The notes beneath the pieces are model-generated. The model searched no databases. It was not told where the DNA came from and saw nothing but the letters and a program-made list of their open reading frames with translations. Positions 56,800 to 64,000 of a DNA stretch of 64,000 bases are shown piece by piece. How positions within the stretch are numbered: position 1 is the stretch's first letter; each line of letters begins with the position of its first letter. The translations under genes were made by a program, and so were the position numbers. The DNA is from Saccharicrinis sp963675435 (GTDB lineage: Bacteria > Bacteroidota > Bacteroidia > Bacteroidales > Marinilabiliaceae). The DNA is taken from positions 4,278,001 to 4,342,000 of the forward strand of contig OY776216.1 of NCBI GenBank assembly GCA_963675435.1. The letters are read 5' to 3'.

Positions 56800-58477
56800 C
56801 AGACTGTCTAAAAACCAAACAGGTGTTGACATGAAGTTAATAACTAGCATTCACATTGAGCCTTCATACGTCCATTATTGATTATCTTAAAGGTATGAAA
56901 TACATACAAGGAGAAAACCGGCACCAAATTTACCTTTTCCCCATAAACCTGGAAGGTGCCATAGCTAAGGATAATGATGTCCGGTTACTGGACCTGTTTG
57001 TTGATAGCCTTGCTCTGTCAGACTTTGGCTTTTGTCTCTCGCATCAGGATAATGGTCGTCCAGCATACCATCCCGGAGTTCTACTCAAACTATACATTTA
57101 TGGTTACCTGAACCACATCAGGTCTTCGCGTAAATTGGAAAAGGAATGTCAACGAAATATTGAAGTAATGTGGCTTCTAGGAAATCTGGCGCCAGACCAC
57201 AATACGATATCCAATTTCCGCAGGGACAATCCCAAGGCCATAAAAAAGGTTTTCCGGGCTACTGTATCAGTAGCAAAGCATTTTAACCTAATAGGAGGTG
57301 TTCTAATAGCAGGGGACAGCACAAAACTAAGGGCACAAAACAGCAAGAAGAATAATTACAACCAAAAGAAAATAGAACGTCACCTTGAGTATATCGAGAA
57401 TAAACTAACGGAATATAATGAAGAGCTGGCTCAAAATGATGGCGACCCGGTAAAGAGATCTGAGGTAAAGAAGGCGATAGAGAAACAAAAAGAGCGCAAG
57501 CAGCACTATAAAGCCGTTGCGAAGCAAATATCCGAAAGCGGAGAACCTCAGGTTTCAACGTCCGATCCCGATAGTCGACATATGATCACCCGCAACAATA
57601 TTACAGAGGTGGCCTATAATGTGCAAACAACCGTAGATGCAGAGAATAACATTCCTATAGATTATAAAGTTACGAATACCAATGACAGCAAAGCCATGGG
57701 TAATATGCTGCAGCGAGCCAAAAGCATATTACACACTAATGAATTCACCGCTCTTTACGACAAGGGGTATCATACCGGTTCAGAGTTTCAGATGGCAGAA
57801 AATTTAGGCATACAAACCATTGTAGCGATCCCAACAGTAGCTGCTCAGGCTCCCAATCCAGCTTACAATGTTGAAAATTTCATTTACCATAAAGAATCAG
57901 ATTATTATACCTGTCCTCAGGGAGAATGTTTAACCACAACAGGCAAATGGCATCAAGCTAAAACCTATCTATTTAAACGCTATACCACCAAAGCCTGTAT
58001 GACTTGTCAGGTAAAAGACCAATGTAGTAAAGCTACTTACGGCAAAGCCATACAGCGCAGTCAATATCAGGAAGTAATAGAAAAAAACAAGCAGCAAGTA
58101 AAAAATAATCAAGACTATTATAAACGACGGCAAGCCATTGTAGAGCACCCCTATGGAACGATAAAAAGACAATGGGGTTTTAACTATATTATGACCAAAA
58201 AAGGAATCCAAAGAGCCAGCAGTGATGTTGGACTGATCATGGTGGCCTATAATCTACGACGTATCTTAAATACACTAGGCAAGGAAAGACTAATGGACTT
58301 TCTGGAGTCTATTATTTTACATTTAGCGATGATTTTGGGGCTGATACCAGCAATTTCTCAGCTTAAAAAGACTTTCAATAACTATTTTTATCATATTCGT
58401 CTATATTGACATAAATGCATTTTATTATTAGAAACAAACAACTATTTTGCAAATAAAAATAGTTTTTAGACAGACTG
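56800..58477 (+). mobile_element. IS1182-type element with 4-bp target duplication
   Basis: 1678 bp with 16-bp ends CAGACTGTCTAAAAAC and its inverse (one mismatch), flanked by ACGT at 56796-56799 and 58478-58481. One transposase gene. It landed in the spacer after the R'' box of A7. Confidence 0.92.
56856..58409 (+). CDS. IS1182-family transposase
   Basis: 517 residues: N-terminal domain with FGFCLSHQDNGRPAYHPGVL and an RSSRKLEKECQRNIEVMWLLG helix block, DDE residues in IAGDSTKLRAQNSK (Asp), ALYDKGYHTGSE (Asp) and the C-terminal RQAIVEHPYGTIKRQWGF (Glu), with a CxxC pair in KACMTCQVKDQC. The frame opens at a TTG (ttgagccttcat region differs); the ATG at 56895 is an alternative start. Intact. 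Confidence 0.88.
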   Translation: MSLHTSIIDYLKGMKYIQGENRHQIYLFPINLEGAIAKDNDVRLLDLFVDSLALSDFGFCLSHQDNGRPAYHPGVLLKLYIYGYLNHIRSSRKLEKECQRNIEVMWLLGNLAPDHNTISNFRRDNPKAIKKVFRATVSVAKHFNLIGGVLIAGDSTKLRAQNSKKNNYNQKKIERHLEYIENKLTEYNEELAQNDGDPVKRSEVKKAIEKQKERKQHYKAVAKQISESGEPQVSTSDPDSRHMITRNNITEVAYNVQTTVDAENNIPIDYKVTNTNDSKAMGNMLQRAKSILHTNEFTALYDKGYHTGSEFQMAENLGIQTIVAIPTVAAQAPNPAYNVENFIYHKESDYYTCPQGECLTTTGKWHQAKTYLFKRYTTKACMTCQVKDQCSKATYGKAIQRSQYQEVIEKNKQQVKNNQDYYKRRQAIVEHPYGTIKRQWGFNYIMTKKGIQRASSDVGLIMVAYNLRRILNTLGKERLMDFLESIILHLAMILGLIPAISQLKKTFNNYFYHIRLY

Positions 58478-58729
58478 ACGTTGGCGGTATGAGTAGTTTG
58501 GCACTTTACCACTCCAGCCTTCATTATTCCTCTAAACTTAATTAAAAGCTACATCCTTCGCAAATCACTGACTGCCAAATTACTTATTACCGCGTGTTGA
58601 ACTAAACCTCCTACGTCGGTAGACAACGAGGTTTTGACGGTAAAATACCGCATCTTTGTATTTCAATTTTAATAAACTGATTAAAGATGAAAAAAAAGTT
58701 TAACAACACCAAAGAGTGTTGAGGCATTA

Positions 58730-59557
58730 TTGCACAATCTGCACGTAAGAATGGAAGTAGCGCATTTTTCTAATAGCTCAATTGCTAATTATATGCGTTC
58801 TACTAAGCTACTCTGCTTATTTTCCGGTAAGCTACCTGATGAGCTTTTGGAAATGGAAATATATGAGTTTCTGCTGTATCTTAAAAACGATCAAAAGCTG
58901 AGTCGGTCTACCATCAGAAATTACTTACAGGGGCTGCGTTTTATGTATAAAAGCGTGTATAAGCGCATTGATATTATTTCTGATGTACCTTACCCTAAAG
59001 CCACAAAGTATCTACCCTTGATCCCTACCGGGAAAGAACTGCTGCAATTATTTAATGCTGCCATAAGTCCAAAGCACAGACTATTACTAAAAGTTATTTA
59101 TTCGGCTGGTTTGCGCAAAAGTGAGATTATCAACCTTAAAATTGAGCATCTCGATTTTAAAAACCATCGTATTTATATTAAAGACAGTAAAGGCAATAAA
59201 GACAGATACGCTGTTTTGGCCCAATCACTTATTCCTGAAATAAAGCACTATTTACATCAATTTAAACCGCAGGTATATTTATTTAATGGCAGGTATAAAG
59301 GTAAACCTTATAGCGACGAGGCTGTAAAATGGGGTTTTCAATATGCTCTGGATAGGTCTGGCATTGAAAAGCACTTTACACCTCACTCTTTGAGACATGC
59401 TTTTGCTTCACACTTGTTGGCAATTGGCGTTGACATTGTGTCTATACAAAAAATGATGGGGCACGATGATATCAGAACCACCATGGTATACCTGCAAACT
59501 AACAACAACCTAAAATCAAACCCTATGATTTCGCCTTTAGACAGGCTGCAACGATGA
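58730..59557 (+). CDS. Tyrosine recombinase (XerD-like), copy 2
   Basis: 275 residues, two or three substitutions from copy 1 (for example Leu for Ser after the PDEL segment), with the same catalytic Arg, His-Arg, His and Tyr. The ATG-plus-A8 start context at 58687 is conserved. It overlaps the transposase gene by ATGA. May act on the element's own ends. Confidence 0.87.
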   Translation: MHNLHVRMEVAHFSNSSIANYMRSTKLLCLFSGKLPDELLEMEIYEFLLYLKNDQKLSRSTIRNYLQGLRFMYKSVYKRIDIISDVPYPKATKYLPLIPTGKELLQLFNAAISPKHRLLLKVIYSAGLRKSEIINLKIEHLDFKNHRIYIKDSKGNKDRYAVLAQSLIPEIKHYLHQFKPQVYLFNGRYKGKPYSDEAVKWGFQYALDRSGIEKHFTPHSLRHAFASHLLAIGVDIVSIQKMMGHDDIRTTMVYLQTNNNLKSNPMISPLDRLQR

Positions 59558-60762
59558 GCTATAGTAAACCCATATTTGATATTGGTGCTATTATCAGGGA
59601 TCATAAACACAGTGTGATTGAGGCCGGACATTTAAATGCGCATAAGAAAAAGGTGTTTACAAACCTGGGAAATTGCAGAACGGCTGCTCTAGGCTATCAT
59701 CAGGATAAATGTAACAACTCAGAATGTGGTCATGAGCAATATTCATACAATAGTTGCAGAGACAGGCACTGCCCTAAATGTAATGGTTTGAAAAAGGAAA
59801 GGTGGCTGATAGATCGAGAATCAGATCTTTTACCCATCAAATATTTTCATGTGGTATTTACCGTTCCCGAACAGCTAAATCCTTTGTTTATAGATCATCC
59901 AAGAGATATGTACAATGTACTCTTTAGGGCAGCATGGGATACCATTAAACAGTTTGCTCAGGATTATAAACATTTGGGCGCTCAAACCGGTATGATTGCC
60001 ATTTTGCATACCTGGGGACAAAACCTGATTTTTCATCCACATGTACATTGCATTGTGCCGGGCGGTGGTATAACCCCTCAAAACAAATGGAAAAATACAA
60101 AAAGTAAAGGTAAGTTTTTATATCCTGTTAAAGCCTTAAGTGCTGTTTTTAGAGGTAAGTTTTGCGATTACCTGATGGACTTATACAATAAGGGAACCAT
60201 TACTTTAAAAACTACTTTTGAACCAGAGCGTAAATACCTGCATCCTTTTTATAAAAATAAATGGGTGGTATATGCTAAATTACCCATGCACAATTCTAAG
60301 CAAGTGCTGGAATACTTGGCTAGGTATACTCATAGAGTTGCGATTAGTAACCAGCGTATTAAAAGCCTGGATGATAATAATGTGTATTTTTCGTGGCTCA
60401 ACTACAAAAACGCTAAAGTGGATGTGATGCATCTTTCTTATTTAGAGTTTCTGCGAAGACTTTCCATGCATATACTTCCTCCAGCTTTTATGAAAATAAG
60501 GCATTATGGGTTTCTAGGTTCCTCTAAAAAGAAACTGTGCTTAGAGATCATCCGGAAAATATTTAATGCTTGCTCCCCGGAATCTAAAAAAGGGATCCCT
60601 TGGCAGGAATTATTTGTGCTGCTTTTTGGCCATCCTCACGATCAATGCCCAAAATGTAAACAAGGCACCATGCAACGTATAGCTTCTTTTAAGCCGGCTA
60701 TCAGAGGTAGTCCCAACTCAATAAAAAATACAAAATCAACTCAATCTGCCTCTATATCATAA
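59554..60762 (+). CDS. IS91-family transposase (HUH), intact copy
   Basis: 402 residues: zinc-binding N-terminus (CNNSECGHEQ..., CRDRHCPKC near residue 75), HUH motif FHPHVHCIVPGG near residue 172, catalytic YTHRVAISN near residue 255 and a C-terminal CPKCKQG pair. The family moves by rolling-circle, single-strand transfer. Pairing with a tyrosine recombinase gene in front is known for a subset of IS91 elements. Confidence 0.92.
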   Translation: MSYSKPIFDIGAIIRDHKHSVIEAGHLNAHKKKVFTNLGNCRTAALGYHQDKCNNSECGHEQYSYNSCRDRHCPKCNGLKKERWLIDRESDLLPIKYFHVVFTVPEQLNPLFIDHPRDMYNVLFRAAWDTIKQFAQDYKHLGAQTGMIAILHTWGQNLIFHPHVHCIVPGGGITPQNKWKNTKSKGKFLYPVKALSAVFRGKFCDYLMDLYNKGTITLKTTFEPERKYLHPFYKNKWVVYAKLPMHNSKQVLEYLARYTHRVAISNQRIKSLDDNNVYFSWLNYKNAKVDVMHLSYLEFLRRLSMHILPPAFMKIRHYGFLGSSKKKLCLEIIRKIFNACSPESKKGIPWQELFVLLFGHPHDQCPKCKQGTMQRIASFKPAIRGSPNSIKNTKSTQSASIS

Positions 60763-60981
60763 ACGCCGCCTTTGGTGTAATGGGAAAGGTATGTCTTATA
60801 ACCAACAAAAAGAGCTAAATCAACTGTCGATTTATACATTGAGGTGGTTTTAACTCTTTATTTTAATGATTTTTATACCCAAACTTTCTGTTTTAACTTT
60901 GGAGTTTTGTTATTACCAAGCATAAATGAAAGACCCATTTCATATCAACCCCCATACAATGGGCTCGCTTATCCCGGTTCC
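60763..60981 (+). other. Non-coding right part of element copy 2
   Basis: Same 220-base segment as in copy 1, differing at few positions (for example GTTATTACC for ATGCTTACC near 60908). No gene. Confidence 0.5.
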
Positions 60982-61069
60982 GTTCAACAACAAATATAAT
61001 GAATCACCCTGATGGTTTGATGGGACTTTTTTGGGCAGTTCGTGATTAATTATATTCTAAGTGTTGTGC
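60982..61069 (+). repeat. attC-like site A8 (end of element copy 2)
   Basis: R'' GTTCAAC (60982-60988), the same arms as A2, and core GTTGTGC (61063-61069), which differs from A2 because it belongs to the following cassette. Confidence 0.7.
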
Positions 61070-61651
61070 GGTCGTACTTTTTCTTAATGTTTCTATTCTA
61101 TTATTTATCTCTACTATCTCTTGGTCTGTTAGTTTTTGAGTTTTATAATTTATCTCTTGCGAATCAGTCCTTAACTCAATCGACTGATTTTTAATTGCAA
61201 TTGAGTTTAATTGTGAAAATTCTATCTGGGTATTAAACAAGTCATTAAGGCTTATACCTTTTTTATCAATTAAAATAGTCCTATTAAGAAAGGCAATACC
61301 CAAAAGGATAAACCCTAGTCCGTGTGCAAAATCCTCTTTTATAAATCCAAATAGCAACTCCGTATCAAAAGAGTCTGTAAATCCATCACGTATCCTTAGC
61401 AAACCAAAAAATGACCAACCAGCAAAATAAATCCAGTTGTATTTTTTTAGTCGAATTTTAATCTTATTCTTCAATACAGGTTTCTGAAATCTAGAAGCAA
61501 ACAATGCAAATAATATAAATCCATAGCCAATAACTATCAAAATCTCACCATTCAATCTGGAGCTTAAGAAATCACTGAAATAATAGAAAATTAAAATTAT
61601 TCCAATTAATAATCCAAAGGCTATTGTAAAAAATCTAATTGCATCTCTCAT
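61046..61651 (-). CDS. Membrane protein with PH-like C-terminal region (cassette 8)
   Basis: 201 residues: four hydrophobic segments up to residue ~125, then a soluble part (RTILIDKKGISLNDLFNTQIEF) resembling small bacterial PH-like domains; family not certain. The last eight codons (AQHLEYN and stop) cross the cassette border at 61063 into the attC of the neighbouring element, so its natural C-terminus may have been different. Follows the L7/L12-like gene by 27 bases before its start. Confidence 0.6.
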   Translation of the reverse strand: MRDAIRFFTIAFGLLIGIILIFYYFSDFLSSRLNGEILIVIGYGFILFALFASRFQKPVLKNKIKIRLKKYNWIYFAGWSFFGLLRIRDGFTDSFDTELLFGFIKEDFAHGLGFILLGIAFLNRTILIDKKGISLNDLFNTQIEFSQLNSIAIKNQSIELRTDSQEINYKTQKLTDQEIVEINNRIETLRKSTTAQHLEYN

Positions 61652-61678
61652 TTTTTGTCAGATTGGTAATTAAACTAC

Positions 61679-61903
61679 TTAATAAATCTCATACTCAAGT
61701 TTCAAAGAGTCCAATTGCTTTTTGAAATCAGCTACTTTGTCATCAGAAATCCGATACTGAATTGGCACTCCATCTAGCATATTATCTAACATATCTTTAG
61801 CTGATTTTAATCCTAATCCATTTTGGTAATCAATCAACGTACGTACAAGTGTTATCCTCTCTTGATGCTTTTCCTTGAAATATTTTATAGTTACCATTTT
61901 CAT
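61679..61903 (-). CDS. Small protein resembling the ribosomal L7/L12 C-terminal domain (cassette 8)
   Basis: 74 residues from the ATG at 61903 (a GTG at 61942 would start inside the attC). The GLGLKSAKDMLDNML helix and ADFKKQLDSLKLEYEI end match the layout of the L7/L12 C-terminal domain (GLGLKEAKDLVE, LE.AGA.VE). No N-terminal dimerisation part. Probably a protein-binding adaptor fold; role unknown. Confidence 0.6.
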   Translation of the reverse strand: MKMVTIKYFKEKHQERITLVRTLIDYQNGLGLKSAKDMLDNMLDGVPIQYRISDDKVADFKKQLDSLKLEYEIY

Positions 61904-61938
61904 AATTTTCAACTTAGCTGAGCCGCTCCGTGTATGCC

Positions 61939-61990
61939 GCACAACGGCTTGGCTATGGCGCGTTTTAATGCGCTATAGCCTTTGTTGTGG
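61939..61990 (+). repeat. attC-like site A9 (short, near-perfect)
   Basis: R'' GCACAAC (61939-61945), spacer, arm GGCTATGGCGCG, loop TTTTAA-like, arm TGCGCTATAGCC, spacer TTT, core GTTGTGG (61984-61990). At 52 bp it matches short classical attC sites. R'' pairs with the GTTGTGC start of the same cassette at 61063. Confidence 0.8.
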
Positions 61991-62000
61991 TGCGTTTTTA

Positions 62001-62414
62001 TTATTTTCCTATTCCTGTTTTATTAATGTGTTCAAGTAAAGCATTTTCTATATCTTCACTGATATTCCAAAATTTATCATCCATTTCTTCTATATACTCC
62101 TCAAGTTGTTCTTCATCGAATTTATTAAATTGTTCTTGTCTTGCATCTGGTCCTTCGGGTACTCCTTTTGGAAAATATATCTTATTGAACTCACGTAATT
62201 GATTTGAAATTGAGTGAAAATTCAAGTATTCTAAATCTTCTATTGTATCTGAGTTTTTATCAGCTCCATGATTCACATAGTGATCCCAAAGTCCATCAGT
62301 TACAAGTGGTTCAATATTAAACCAAACTCGTTGGTCTCTCGTCAATTTTTCATAGTCCGAGAAACCTAAGTCCACTATTTTTTCCCATGCAGGTTGAGCT
62401 TCTTCTCTTGTCAT
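62001..62414 (-). CDS. DUF4375/DMP19-like acidic protein (cassette 9)
   Basis: 137 residues, strongly acidic (many Glu/Asp). VWFNIEPLVTDGLWDHYVNH, then a helical region with FPKGVPEGPDARQEQF and a DDKFWNISEDIENALLEHI end fit DUF4375, the family of the DNA-mimic protein DMP19. It could bind a DNA-binding protein, but the assignment rests on pattern only. Its start lies 28 bases before intron copy 3. Confidence 0.55.
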   Translation of the reverse strand: MTREEAQPAWEKIVDLGFSDYEKLTRDQRVWFNIEPLVTDGLWDHYVNHGADKNSDTIEDLEYLNFHSISNQLREFNKIYFPKGVPEGPDARQEQFNKFDEEQLEEYIEEMDDKFWNISEDIENALLEHINKTGIGK

Positions 62415-62432
62415 TTTTATTTTTTTTTAAAT

Positions 62433-62441
62433 GCACCACAA
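62433..62441 (+). repeat. attC-like site A10, R'' side only (rest beyond intron copy 3)
   Basis: GCACCACAA at 62433-62441 is the inverse of the core TTGTGGTGC at 61985-61993. Intron copy 3 begins directly after it and runs past the right edge, so the hairpin and core are not visible. Confidence 0.6.
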
Positions 62442-64000
62442 TCGGGATAGAATAGTGGATTACTCCACCTATCCCCCCGCAGATCCGGACGTACAGAATT
62501 CCCGTATCCGGCTCCTCAGTTAATATGTTTAATTATCTGGTGCATAAATTTAAACATTATAATGAATTATTCTAGGTTTCGGGAGCTTAAAATATTTCAA
62601 TAACTCCCAGTACCCTTTCCACGTGTAGCATTTGCGTTGACTCCTTCGGTTAAGCCATTTAAACCATGCATATAGTGTTATTTGATATATTCGGTTTAGA
62701 CTAACGAAGTTACCTCTGATGCCAAAATATTGATACAATCCCCGAAGTTTTGATTTTAGTATTTTACTCTGATCTTTTAGCTTCTCGTGTTTATGTATCC
62801 TGCAAGTATCCTTTATGTTTTGAAGGATGGCCTGCATTTTCTTTTGACGTATTTTTCGCTTCACTACCCAATTGCCTCTTTGGCTTTTGCTCCAATAATG
62901 TGTAAATCCTAGAAAATCAAAGGTGGGTGGTTTAGTTTTTCCTTCTGGTGAAAATCTAATGAGCTTACTCTTTTCTGCATGAATGGTTAATCCATATTTA
63001 TTCATTCGCTTGGGTAGTGTGTTATTTACCCGCTGAGCATCTTCTGCCTACTCAAATCCAATGATAAAATCATCGGCATAGCGTATCAAAAATATTTCGC
63101 CTTTAAGCAAGGGACGTACTATTTCATGTAACCATTTATCCAATGCATAATGCATATATACATTACAAAGCAATGGTGAAATAATATTTCCTTGCGGCGT
63201 GCCACGTTTGCTTATTTGCAAGCTTTTACCATCTACAACACCTGCTTTTAGCCATAGTTCAATCAATTGCAAAATACACTTATCTTTAATCCGTTGACTT
63301 ATAAGTGATAATAATGTACTATGTTCAAAGTTGTCGAAACAACCCTGAATATCACAGTCCAGTATCCAATTAATATTGCGCTTCATACATTGATTGCGAA
63401 GGTTATTTAGTGCCTGATGGGCACTACGTTTGGCTCGGAATCCATAGGAAAAATCGTAAAAGTCTTGTTCAAATATCAAATTAAGTATATCTGTTACTGC
63501 TCTTTGTACAATCTTATCCTCGGTAGTACTTATCCCTAATGGGCGTTGCTTCCCATTGCCCTTGTCTATCCATACTCTGCGGATGTTTGGGGCAAAGTAA
63601 GATTTACTCTTTAACCTTGCTTGGAGATTTTCTATACGCAGTTGTAAGTTCAACTCATATTCTTCTGCATTAACTTCATCTATTCCACTCGCTGCTGTTT
63701 TCCGCAGTTTACGGAAACTACTTAGCAAATATTCTTCCGTTAGATGATGCGCTAGTGAGGTAAAAACTTCGGTTGGACTTTCCTGCGCCTTGCGTTTTAT
63801 ACAACCAAATTTTGTTTGCCTGTTGGCGATTTCTCCGAGTAAATCCATGCTTTCTGTTTAGTTGAACCATATTAACTGACAATCCCCCTTCCCTCCTTCG
63901 GGTCGCTCAGATGGTACTTCCCCGATTTCATTGGTACTATGCGGCTGTTCTGACTTCTGTATGCCTTCTCTTTGACTCCGGTTGTCCCTTGTCGCTGATA
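62442..64000 (-). mobile_element. Group II intron copy 3 (5' end beyond the window)
   Basis: Matches copy 1 from its 3' end (62442) to the right edge without large gaps; the intron 5' end would lie at about 64490. Inserted after the R'' side of A10, the same position as the other copies. Confidence 0.85.
62550..63848 (-). pseudogene. Group II intron RT with premature stop
   Basis: Same 432-codon frame as the intact copy, but the tyrosine codon after RYADDFIIGFE is TAG at about 63045-63047 (TAT in copies 1 and 2), ending translation right behind the active site and removing the thumb/X domain. A few other substitutions occur (for example Leu for Arg in IELWLKAG). Confidence 0.88.

Larger units (their letters stand above)
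56791..58602 (+). repeat. attC-like site A7, split by IS1182
   Basis: R'' GCATAAC (56791-56797). After removal of the IS and one ACGT the site continues TTGGCGGTATGAGTAGTTTGGCA, whose arm pairs with TGCCAAATTACTTATTACCG (58573-58592), spacer CGT, core GTTGAAC (58596-58602). The reconstructed hairpin is nearly perfect. Confidence 0.75.
58597..61063 (+). mobile_element. Recombinase-IS91 cassette-like element, copy 2 (intact)
   Basis: 2467 bp, from core G|TTGAAC to AAGTG|TT, almost identical to copy 1 but with different DNA on both sides. The left 32 bases fold through AAACCTC/GAGGTTTT. Both genes are open. Carries its own attC-like end (60982-61063), so it is bounded like a gene cassette rather than by a target duplication. 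Confidence 0.78.

Noticed and set aside
1..64000. CRISPR array, tRNA or rRNA genes
   Set aside because: I saw no regularly spaced direct repeats, no cloverleaf-like CCA-ended segments and no rRNA-like sequence; short tRNAs could still escape reading by eye.

Overview
The window looks like chromosomal DNA of an AT-rich member of the Bacteroidota, probably a marine or sediment relative of the Bacteroidales/Marinilabiliales. This is inferred from T9SS C-terminal sorting tails, a BtuB/BtuG-type TonB system, a SucD/4HbD pair resembling that of Porphyromonas, lipoprotein-rich gene content and the absence of Shine-Dalgarno-like leaders. I see no tRNA, rRNA or CRISPR array.

Positions 1-18.5 kb are mostly core metabolism. 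A RelA/SpoT-type alarmone synthetase is cut by the left edge. It is followed by an acyltransferase/DUF6320 pair, a CPBP-like membrane protein, a histidine kinase and an IS3 relic. From 5.9 to 15.3 kb there is a cobalamin regulon. Four B12 riboswitches precede (i) an AHL-lactonase-like hydrolase, (ii) 4hbD-sucD, which take succinyl-CoA to 4-hydroxybutyrate, (iii) a three-subunit biotin-dependent acyl-CoA carboxylase and (iv) a decayed metE. MetY, an ATP-grasp ligase and an Lrp/AsnC regulator follow.

Positions 18.8-35.1 kb hold a minus-strand cobalamin-uptake cluster behind a fifth B12 riboswitch: a DUF6580 membrane protein, two paralogous surface proteins, two DUF4465/T9SS proteins (one of 2260 residues), BtuB, BtuG and a leftover C-terminal piece of a second BtuG-like gene. 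Together the regulon suggests a cell that imports B12 and rewires succinyl-CoA and methionine metabolism when B12 is scarce.

Positions 35.5-41.6 kb are a graveyard of mobile DNA: a DsbA relic, an IS4-like relic, an intact IS110 element with a candidate bridge RNA, an orphan GT51 domain, an IS200/IS605 TnpA and an IS630 remnant.

From about 41.65 kb to the right edge the sequence reads as an integron-like cassette array without a recognisable IntI. One- or two-gene units, mostly small membrane proteins and lipoproteins of unknown function, are separated by attC-like sites (R'' box ending AAC, long imperfect hairpin, GTT core). The R'' box of each unit is complementary to that unit's own starting core. 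Two copies of a 2467-bp element encoding an XerD-like recombinase and an IS91-type transposase sit exactly between G|TT core positions and carry their own attC, so they behave as cassettes. Three copies of a group II intron (only one with an intact RT) sit in attC-like sites. An IS1182 element (4-bp duplication) splits a further attC, and an IS66 element (8-bp duplication) splits one IS91 transposase. All ordinary cargo genes read antisense to the recombinase element and to the attC direction deduced from it.
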